Source: DATELY01 sp035276085 (lineage in GTDB: Bacteria > Pseudomonadota > Gammaproteobacteria > Steroidobacterales > Steroidobacteraceae). From it: a stretch of 5,969 nt of DNA. The translations under genes and the position numbers were made by a program. The notes below the pieces were generated by a model. The model did no database searches. It was not told where the DNA came from and saw nothing but the letters and a program-made list of their open reading frames with translations. Below, one piece after another: positions 1-4,766 of the stretch (its first letter is position 1; every line of letters begins with the position of its first letter). The stretch lies in assembly GCA_035276085.1 (NCBI GenBank), contig DATELY010000289.1:1-5969 (forward strand), in the 5' to 3' direction.

Positions 1-35
1 ACCCCGAAGGGATGAAAGCGCGGTAGCGCCTCTGA

Positions 36-98
36 CCAACCGCCAACCGCCAACCGCCAACCGCTAACCGCTAACCGCTAACCGCTAACCGCCAACCG
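36..98. repeat. Nine-copy heptameric tandem repeat (CCAACCG/CTAACCG)
   Basis: Nine uninterrupted 7-bp units are visible: four CCAACCG (36-63), four CTAACCG (64-91) and one CCAACCG (92-98). The two variants differ only at unit position 2 and are grouped in blocks, as expected from slippage or unequal exchange. The array is intergenic, just downstream of the minus-strand gene that ends at 110. Because the unit is 7 bp, a copy-number change would not keep a reading frame, which fits a non-coding site. ATGAAAG (12-18) and CTTTCAT (102-108) bracket it as an inverted repeat, with GCGGT (20-24) and ACCGC (95-99) able to extend the pairing. Its function is unknown. It could be a variable-number locus or part of a 3' UTR structure. 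Confidence 0.93.
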
Positions 99-109
99 CT
101 TCTTTCATA

Positions 110-370
110 TTAGGTTGCTGCTTTTTTCGCTTCCTGCGGCGGCTTCACGCGCGTCTTGGTCTTGCCTGCCCGGCGCTCGTTGAGCCGCTCGACCATCTCT
201 TGCACCAGGTGCGCGACTTCCGCGTGCGGCCCGTTGCGCAGACCGGTGATCTCGTTCGTACCCTGCATGATGACGTAGCGATACCACGTGCCCACGCTAC
301 CCTCTGGGCCGCCGGTCTCGATCAACGACGCGAGTCGAAACGGCACCTCGTGATTGGCCCTCGTGATCAT
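110..370 (-). CDS. Small conserved-looking protein of unknown function, 86 aa
   Basis: I do not recognise a family. The start is ATG at 370, preceded by GGGAG five bases upstream; a longer reading back to 436 would run through the intergenic hairpin and has no such site. The protein has no signal peptide or membrane segment. Residues 1-47 look like a small folded beta-rich unit (WYRYVIMQGTNEITGLR at 29-45), residues 49-67 look helical (EVAHLVQEMVERLNERR), and residues 68-86 form a lysine/arginine-rich tail (KTKTRVKPPQEAKK). The basic tail suggests nucleic-acid contact, but this is only inference. It lies 66 bases downstream of the RRM gene on the same strand and may share its transcript. The clean Shine-Dalgarno site and the domain-like layout support a real gene. 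Confidence 0.72.
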   Translation of the reverse strand: MITRANHEVPFRLASLIETGGPEGSVGTWYRYVIMQGTNEITGLRNGPHAEVAHLVQEMVERLNERRAGKTKTRVKPPQEAKKAAT

Positions 371-400
371 CACTGCTCCCGATAACGATGACAGCGCTGC

Positions 401-428
401 GACGCACGCAGGCGAACCTGCGTGCGTC
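401..428 (-). terminator. Perfect 12-bp hairpin between RRM gene and downstream gene
   Basis: GACGCACGCAGG (401-412) pairs perfectly with CCTGCGTGCGTC (417-428). Read on the minus strand, the direction of transcription, the loop is TTCG (UUCG in RNA); on the plus strand it is CGAA. It begins nine bases after the RRM stop codon. No U-run follows on either strand, so it is not a textbook intrinsic terminator. It may act as a 3' stabiliser of the RRM message, a processing site or a partial terminator that sets the ratio of the two genes. The structure is certain from sequence; the role is inferred. Confidence 0.6.
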
Positions 429-436
429 AGTGGCAA

Positions 437-733
437 CTACCAGCGACGTCCGCCGCCGCCGCCACCACCACCGCCGCCACGTCCGCCGGCGGGCTTATCC
501 TGGGCCTCGTTGACGCGCAAAGGCCGGCCGCCCATGTCCTGTCCATTCAGGTTCTGAATGGCGCGGGCCGCGTCCGAGCGTGGCATCTCCACGAAACCGA
601 AGCCGCGTGGGCGACCGGTCTCGCGATCCATGATGAGGGCGACGGATTCGACCGTGCCGTGCTGCTCGAACAGCGTGCGAATGGCGGCTTCGTCTGCCGA
701 AAAGGGCAGATTGCCCACGTAAATCTTACTCAT
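437..733 (-). CDS. RRM-type RNA-binding protein with polyglycine tail, 98 aa
   Basis: A single RNA recognition motif fills residues about 3-75. RNP2 is IYVGNL (4-9) and RNP1 is RGFGFVEM (43-50); the aromatic residues Y5, F45 and F47 that normally stack on RNA are present, while the last RNP1 position is Met instead of the usual Phe/Tyr. The tail (82-98) is almost all glycine, with ten consecutive Gly then RRW. This is the architecture of small bacterial and cyanobacterial Rbp proteins, which bind single-stranded RNA in the cytoplasm and are often cold-responsive. The ATG at 733 has AGGAG seven bases upstream, so the start is secure. The gene-free stretch upstream may be a long leader. The RNA targets cannot be deduced. 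Confidence 0.95.
   Translation of the reverse strand: MSKIYVGNLPFSADEAAIRTLFEQHGTVESVALIMDRETGRPRGFGFVEMPRSDAARAIQNLNGQDMGGRPLRVNEAQDKPAGGRGGGGGGGGGGRRW
449..478 (-). repeat. In-frame Gly-codon trinucleotide tract
   Basis: Ten consecutive glycine codons (GGC, GGT and one GGA) form a trinucleotide microsatellite near the 3' end of the RRM gene. Slippage here would add or remove glycines without breaking the frame, so tail length may vary between strains. The blocks of identical codons (three GGT flanked by runs of GGC) are consistent with recent expansion. Confidence 0.8.
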
Positions 734-1021
734 GCAAAAACTCCTGAAAGATCGCGCGGCCCGCGTCGTGAGACGTGATTCGCGCTATATGCGCGGCCGG
801 CAACAGTGTGCCGCCCGCTTATCCTGGATCGAGGGACAATTCGGTTTTGCTTGCCTTGGAGGCATCGCCGAACGGCGCAAGCAGCAAGGAGGGAAAAGAG
901 AATGGTCTTGGGACCCGGTCGGCACTATACAGGGTTACGTCCGCGGGCAAAGCGCAATCTGCTGTCGTGGGAAGGGTTACAGGGCGGCCGTGGACGCGAA
1001 CATCGCAGTGCCGCACCGCTG
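734..1021 (-). promoter_or_regulatory. Gene-free stretch upstream of the RRM gene; possible long 5' leader
   Basis: No convincing gene is visible in these 288 bases. The best minus-strand promoter I can see has a -10 box TATAGT (complement of 924-929) with a weak TTGCCC-type -35 about 15 bases upstream; transcription would start near 917 and give a leader of roughly 180 nt before the RRM start at 733. Within that leader are small dyads: CGCCG-AA-CGGCG (866-877), GCTTGC with GCAAGC (849-854, 877-882) and CGCGC-TATAT-GCGCG (781-795). Long structured leaders are common for cold-shock RNA-binding genes, but the promoter match is modest and the link is inference. Confidence 0.3.
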
Positions 1022-1345
1022 TCACGCCATCGGCTTCGGTGCGGCGCGTCGCTGCTGCTCGGTCTGAACCTCTGCAATGGATAGTTCGGTCTGCGCCGCG
1101 ATGATGCGAACGAGGCGATGCCCTGCGTCCCGGGGCAGCCGCAGCTCGTGCAACTGTTCCCAGATGCGAATGCGTTCTTCGGGTGTATTGAACGGGGACG
1201 CTTGCGCATCCAGCTGCTTCCGGCGCTCCGCCTGAAACTCATCGTAGCGGCGTTGCGCGGACGCCTTGCGTTCGGCCGTCGTTTCATCGTGACTGTACGG
1301 AGGTTGGAAATCCTGCATCGACGTGGGCCGGCGCTCGCTACTCAT
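1022..1345 (-). CDS. Small charged protein of unknown function, 107 aa
   Basis: I do not recognise a family. The ATG at 1345 has GGAG six bases upstream, so the 107-residue form is preferred over a longer reading that reaches into the divergent spacer. Residues 1-25 are polar and probably disordered. Residues 23-50 are a highly charged Ala/Arg/Glu/Gln helix (TTAERKASAQRRYDEFQAER), possibly coiled coil. Residues 54-96 look like a compact helical unit (TPEERIRIWEQLHELRLP, then RLVRIIAAQTELSIAEV). The C-terminus is Gln/Arg/Pro-rich. There are no cysteines, no membrane segment and no signal peptide. It is divergent from the hotdog gene across a 195-base spacer and upstream of the RRM gene in the same direction, nearly 290 bases away, so it is probably a separate transcript. 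Confidence 0.7.
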   Translation of the reverse strand: MSSERRPTSMQDFQPPYSHDETTAERKASAQRRYDEFQAERRKQLDAQASPFNTPEERIRIWEQLHELRLPRDAGHRLVRIIAAQTELSIAEVQTEQQRRAAPKPMA

Positions 1346-1540
1346 CTCGCTCTCCAAATGGTCTCTGGCGAAGGGTGCAGCGCCGCCAGTAATGCGCAGT
1401 GTCCATGCAGAAGGGCAGTGTGCGCTGTGCGGGCTGGAATAGATATGGCGACGCACGGCGGCCCGCGCCCGAGGCTGCTCTGACGCCCTGCATCGTTCAG
1501 CGCGGAGTAGGATTGGCCGGGTGGTACGGGAGATCGACCG

Positions 1541-2275
1541 ATGTCAGCCAACGTACGCATCGACGCACGCTTCAACGGACCGCCGGATTGCGCCAATGGC
1601 GGCTACGCAGCAGGGCGATTCGCCATTGCGGCCGATGCGACCGTCGCCGTGCGCCTGCATCGGCCCGTGCCACTCGAATGCGATCTGACCGTCTTGCCGG
1701 TCGGTGACGATCGCTGGGCAGTGCGTCGCGACGCCGAGGTCATCGCGTCGGTCCGGCGCACGCAGATCGACCTGGAGGTTCCTGCTGCGGTCTCGTACAT
1801 CGAGGCGCGCGGTGTCTCGACCCACTACGTGGGCTTTCACAAGCACGCCTACGCGACTTGTTTCGTCTGCGGTCCGAAACGTCAGCCGGGAGATGGACTG
1901 CGCATCTTCGCGGGTTCCGTGCCGGGGACGAACACCGTTGCCGCGCCGTGGCTGCCAGACGAATCGCTGCATGACGGTGCAGGCAAGGTGCGGCCGGAAT
2001 TCATCTGGGCTGCGCTGGACTGTCCCGGTTACTTTGCGCGCGTGAATGGTCTGGACGGGGCGCCCTATACACCGCGGGCTGCACTGCTGGGTGAGTTCGC
2101 CGTTCACATCGATCGGCCCGTGCACATCGATGAGCCCTGTGTGATCGTCGGGTGGCCGCTGCGGGTCGATGGCCGCAAGCACTATGTCGGCACGGCGCTG
2201 TTCGATGAGGAAGGCGAACGTTGTGCCGTGGGTGCGGCGACGTGGATCACCGTCGACACGCCCTCTGCCTCATGA
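1541..2275 (+). CDS. Hotdog-fold thioesterase-like protein, 244 aa
   Basis: This looks like a hotdog-fold acyl-CoA thioesterase or dehydratase relative, probably with two hotdog units (about 5-90 and 120-240). FNGPPDCANGGYAAGRFA (11-28) resembles the start of the hotdog helix, with the Asn-Gly-Gly turn usual in thioesterase-like proteins. CFVCG (107-111) precedes a GDGLRIFAG stretch (117-125), and PEFIWAALDCPGYFA (152-166) looks like the second hotdog helix. The catalytic residue and the acyl substrate cannot be fixed by eye. The ATG is preceded by GGGAG eight bases upstream. Its stop overlaps the start of the nitronate monooxygenase gene (ATGA), so the two are very likely co-translated. No clear promoter is visible in the 195-base spacer in front of it. 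Confidence 0.8.
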   Translation: MSANVRIDARFNGPPDCANGGYAAGRFAIAADATVAVRLHRPVPLECDLTVLPVGDDRWAVRRDAEVIASVRRTQIDLEVPAAVSYIEARGVSTHYVGFHKHAYATCFVCGPKRQPGDGLRIFAGSVPGTNTVAAPWLPDESLHDGAGKVRPEFIWAALDCPGYFARVNGLDGAPYTPRAALLGEFAVHIDRPVHIDEPCVIVGWPLRVDGRKHYVGTALFDEEGERCAVGAATWITVDTPSAS

Positions 2276-3303
2276 TTCATCACCTGCTCGGCATCGAGCT
2301 GCCGCTCATTCAAGCGCCGATGGCGGGTGTGCAGGGCAGCGCACTGGCGATCGCAGTGTCGCAAGCGGGCGCTCTAGGTTCGTTGCCGTGTGCCCTGTTG
2401 AGCAGGGAGCAGATGCGCTCCGAGCTCGGCGCGATCGGCGCAGCGACGCAGCGCCCATTCAACGTGAACTTCTTTTGTCATGTTCCGCCCGCTCCCGATG
2501 CAGCGCGTGAGGCGAAATGGCGAGCGGCCTTGCAGCCGTACTACACAGAGCTCGGCATCACGGACGCCAGCACTGCACCGCCGCGTCTGCCTTTCGATGC
2601 CAGTGCTGCCGAGTTGCTGGATGTTTTCCGGCCCGCCGTCGTCAGCTTTCATTTCGGCTTGCCGAGTGTCGACCTGCTGCAACGTGCGCGCGCGTGCGGA
2701 GCCAGGATCATCAGCTCCGCCACGACAGTGGCTGAAGCGCTGTGGTTGGAATCGCGCGCTGTGGACGCCATCATCGCCCAGGGGCTGGAAGCCGGCGGAC
2801 ATCGCGGGCATTTTCTCTCGGACGATCTGAGCCGGCAGAGCGGCACCTTCGCATTGCTACCGCAGATCGTGCGTGCCGTGCGTGTGCCCGTCATCGCAGC
2901 GGGTGGCATCGTCGATCGCGCCGGTGTGACGGCTGCACTCGCATTGGGTGCAGCAGGCGTCCAGGTTGGCACGGCCTATCTCCTGTGCAATGAGACCACG
3001 ACGTCCACTGTTCATCGTGCGGCACTGACGAGCGAGGATTCAGCCCACACGGCGCTCACGAATCTGTTTACAGGACGGGCGGCGCGCGGGATCGTCAATC
3101 GACTCATGCGTGAGCTCGGATCGTGGTCGCATCTGCCACCAGAGTTTCCACTGGCTGCGGGTCCACTCGCGCCGTTGCGGGCTCACGCGGAAGCTGCGGG
3201 TCGCGGTGATTTCTCGCCGTTATGGGCGGGACAGAATGTGACCGGCTGTAAGAAGGTGCCAGCAGGCCAGCTCACGCGGGATCTCATGCAGCGCGCTGAA
3301 TAA
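2272..3303 (+). CDS. Nitronate monooxygenase family flavoprotein (2-nitropropane dioxygenase-like), 343 aa
   Basis: This is an FMN-dependent TIM-barrel enzyme. Family members oxidise alkyl nitronates to a carbonyl compound and nitrite, and some relatives are enone or quinone reductases. Visible marks are IQAPMAGV (13-20) at the N-terminus, QGLEAGGHRG (170-179) with His177 as the expected catalytic base, VPVIAAGGI (205-213) and ALGAAGVQVGTAYL (224-237) in the phosphate-binding part of the FMN site, and the family tail around PLWAGQN (316-322). The length is normal for the family. The start is the ATG that overlaps the hotdog gene stop by four bases (ATGA); a reading from 2221 lies within the upstream gene and begins with unrelated residues. 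Only 29 bases separate its stop from the convergent AMMECR1 gene. The physiological substrate is unknown; the coupled hotdog gene hints at an acyl-CoA or detoxification context. Confidence 0.93.
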   Translation: MIHHLLGIELPLIQAPMAGVQGSALAIAVSQAGALGSLPCALLSREQMRSELGAIGAATQRPFNVNFFCHVPPAPDAAREAKWRAALQPYYTELGITDASTAPPRLPFDASAAELLDVFRPAVVSFHFGLPSVDLLQRARACGARIISSATTVAEALWLESRAVDAIIAQGLEAGGHRGHFLSDDLSRQSGTFALLPQIVRAVRVPVIAAGGIVDRAGVTAALALGAAGVQVGTAYLLCNETTTSTVHRAALTSEDSAHTALTNLFTGRAARGIVNRLMRELGSWSHLPPEFPLAAGPLAPLRAHAEAAGRGDFSPLWAGQNVTGCKKVPAGQLTRDLMQRAE

Positions 3304-3332
3304 CTGCACATCAATTGTCGTCTCGGTCCGCC

Positions 3333-3914
3333 TCAGTGTGCTTCATCGCCAAACTCCTGCACTGTGTAGCGTGACCACCGTATCTGCGGTGACCAGAAAT
3401 CCGGCGGCAAGCCGGCCTTCGCGCGCAAGTGCCGAACGAACTCGCGCGACTCAGGTAGCTGTTCCCACACCGCGGGCAAGAAGGTCGCGCGATGCGAGCC
3501 GTACTCGAGTACGAGTCCATCGATGCCGGGTCGCAACGTGCGCAGCAACTCCGCTTCGCTGGCGACAGCGAATGGTCTGGGTGTCGATAGCACGGAGATG
3601 TGCAGCGCGATGTTCGGCCACTCCCTGCGTGTGAGGCCCGGAAATCGCGGATCCGCGAAGGCCGAAGCACGAGCATTGCGCCACACGTCCTCTGCGAGCG
3701 GCAGCCGCGCTTCGATCGAGCCACAACAGCCCCGCAGGGCGTGTGTACCGCGCTCACGTAACGTGACGAAGCTCGCACCCGGCGCGCTCAGCTCGGCATC
3801 GAACGGTACGTTCGAGCGGGTGGGCACACCCTGATGAAGCGCCTCTTCGATCGAGCGTCGCGCCACCTCGAGGAGTTGTTGCCGGGCAGGCGCGGACAGC
3901 TCAGTGGAGGGCAT
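3333..3914 (-). CDS. amrA: AmmeMemoRadiSam system protein A (AMMECR1 domain), 193 aa
   Basis: The protein is essentially one AMMECR1 domain, the family of the human AMMECR1 gene product. The signature LRGCCGS (60-66) matches the invariant LRGCIG-type motif and carries two adjacent cysteines, of which the first is the conserved one. Other typical stretches are ASAFADPRFPGLTRREWP (83-100), the strand HISVLSTP (105-112) and GIDGLVLEYGSHRATFLPAVW (130-150). Its activity is not established; the fold and conserved cysteine suggest a small-molecule or metal-linked role. The ATG at 3914 overlaps the end of the Memo gene by 14 bases and leaves about 12 residues before the domain. A GTG at 3959 in the same frame has no ribosome site and would deepen the overlap, so it is less likely. 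No strong Shine-Dalgarno is visible, suggesting translational coupling to the Memo gene. Confidence 0.93.
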   Translation of the reverse strand: MPSTELSAPARQQLLEVARRSIEEALHQGVPTRSNVPFDAELSAPGASFVTLRERGTHALRGCCGSIEARLPLAEDVWRNARASAFADPRFPGLTRREWPNIALHISVLSTPRPFAVASEAELLRTLRPGIDGLVLEYGSHRATFLPAVWEQLPESREFVRHLRAKAGLPPDFWSPQIRWSRYTVQEFGDEAH

Positions 3915-4710
3915 AGGCACCGTAGCCGACGACACGTGCGCGATCTCCAGCCGTATCACCCGAGTTCAACCGTGCAATCTCATGCGCGCGCAAGCCGCGC
4001 TGTGCGGCTGCGCCCAGCACACCATTGATCGGTAACGCCCCGCAGGCCTGCTCCGCTTGCAGGCTCGTGCTCATGGCGAGGATCTGCGCGTTGGTGCGCG
4101 CATCGACGGCCTGGGCTTCTTCGTACGCGAGGTAGTGACTCAAGTCCGAGCTCGCGATGACGAGCGTATGTTCATCGCCCCACACCGAACCCAGCACGTC
4201 GGCGACGAAGGCGGGTGTTGCAACACCGACCACCAGCGGCAGCAGCGTGACGTTCCCGAGAACCTGCTGCAGGAATGGCAGCTGTACTTCCAGACTGTGT
4301 TCCATTGCATGCGGTGCATCGCTCGCGAGCACATCGCCGCGACTCAGCAGCTCGCGTGCCAACCCGGCGTCGATCGGCATCTCGCCCAGCGGCGTGCCGA
4401 ATGCACGAGCGCTCGGCAGTGCGATGCCTTGAAAGTAAACGCGATGGCTCGGGCCGATCACCACGACGCGCCGCAGCGTGTCGCGCAATGGCTCGATGAG
4501 TTTGTATGCGCGGGCCGCCACGCTGCCGGAATAGACGTAGCCGGCATGCGGTGCAATCAGCGCTTTGGGCGGCGTTGCGTCCGGTGCGGCCGAAGGCGCG
4601 TTCGACAACAGCTGCGTAACCATTCCCCGCAGCTCAGCCGGATCGCCCGGGTAGAACATGCCGGCGACTGCCGGCGCGCGCACGCTTGCATTTCCAACTC
4701 GCAGGGCCAT
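3901..4710 (-). CDS. amrB: AmmeMemoRadiSam system protein B (Memo family), 269 aa
   Basis: This is a full-length member of the Memo family, which shares a fold with class III (LigB-type) extradiol dioxygenases. RAPAVAGMFYPGDP (11-24) is the family opening. The putative metal-site residues are all visible: His55 in APHAGYVYSG (53-62), His89 in GPSHR (86-90), His138 in EHSLEVQLPF (137-146), His192 in SSDLSHY (187-193) and Cys223 in ACGALPI (222-228). In human MEMO1 the equivalent His/His/Cys set binds iron or copper. The catalytic reaction here is unknown. The ATG at 4710 is chosen because AGGAGGTG lies nine bases upstream; an in-frame GTG at 4722 sits inside that ribosome site and cannot be the start. 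The gene overlaps the AMMECR1 gene and is divergent from the radical SAM gene. Confidence 0.95.
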   Translation of the reverse strand: MALRVGNASVRAPAVAGMFYPGDPAELRGMVTQLLSNAPSAAPDATPPKALIAPHAGYVYSGSVAARAYKLIEPLRDTLRRVVVIGPSHRVYFQGIALPSARAFGTPLGEMPIDAGLARELLSRGDVLASDAPHAMEHSLEVQLPFLQQVLGNVTLLPLVVGVATPAFVADVLGSVWGDEHTLVIASSDLSHYLAYEEAQAVDARTNAQILAMSTSLQAEQACGALPINGVLGAAAQRGLRAHEIARLNSGDTAGDRARVVGYGAYALH

Positions 4711-4718
4711 GATGAGCT

Positions 4719-4726
4719 TCACCTCC
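4719..4726 (-). promoter_or_regulatory. Strong Shine-Dalgarno site that fixes the Memo start
   Basis: On the minus strand the bases AGGAGGTG (complement of 4719-4726) match the 16S rRNA 3' end in full and lie nine bases before the ATG at 4710. This is the best ribosome site in the window apart from the orphan one at 886-893. It shows that the upstream in-frame GTG is not the start. Confidence 0.85.
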
Positions 4727-4735
4727 TGATTGCAA

Positions 4736-4756
4736 GTCGGTAGTTCATCTGCCGAC
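4736..4756. promoter_or_regulatory. Imperfect 21-bp dyad in the Memo / radical SAM divergent spacer
   Basis: The left arm GTCGGTAG (4736-4743) and right arm CTGCCGAC (4749-4756) are inverted copies with one mismatch in eight, separated by TTCAT. The dyad lies in the middle of the 56-base region between the divergent starts at 4710 and 4767, where the promoters of both transcripts must also be close. That position suits an operator that switches the whole triad. As plus-strand RNA the mismatch becomes a G-U pair, so it could instead form a hairpin ten bases before the radical SAM start. The symmetry is visible; the regulator is unknown. Confidence 0.5.
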
Positions 4757-4766
4757 AGCGCGAACG

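Noticed and set aside
36..98. CRISPR array
   Set aside because: Units are 7 bp and contiguous with no spacers, so it is a simple tandem repeat.
422..778. A 118-residue plus-strand frame opposite the RRM gene
   Set aside because: The RRM motifs RNP1 and RNP2 are on the minus strand with a good ribosome site; this frame starts inside the intergenic hairpin.
1544..2182. A 212-residue minus-strand reading frame antisense to the hotdog gene
   Set aside because: It is a GC-driven mirror frame rich in Arg/His/Asp with no domain or ribosome site, while the plus strand encodes a clear hotdog-like protein.
3304..3332. Bidirectional terminator between the convergent nitronate monooxygenase and AMMECR1 genes
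   Set aside because: The 29-base gap shows no stem-loop or U-run, so no terminator can be called; transcripts may overlap here.
4057..4743. A 228-residue plus-strand frame antisense to the Memo gene
   Set aside because: Its composition (many Arg, His, Gln, Cys) is typical of antisense translation, and the opposite strand holds an unmistakable Memo protein.
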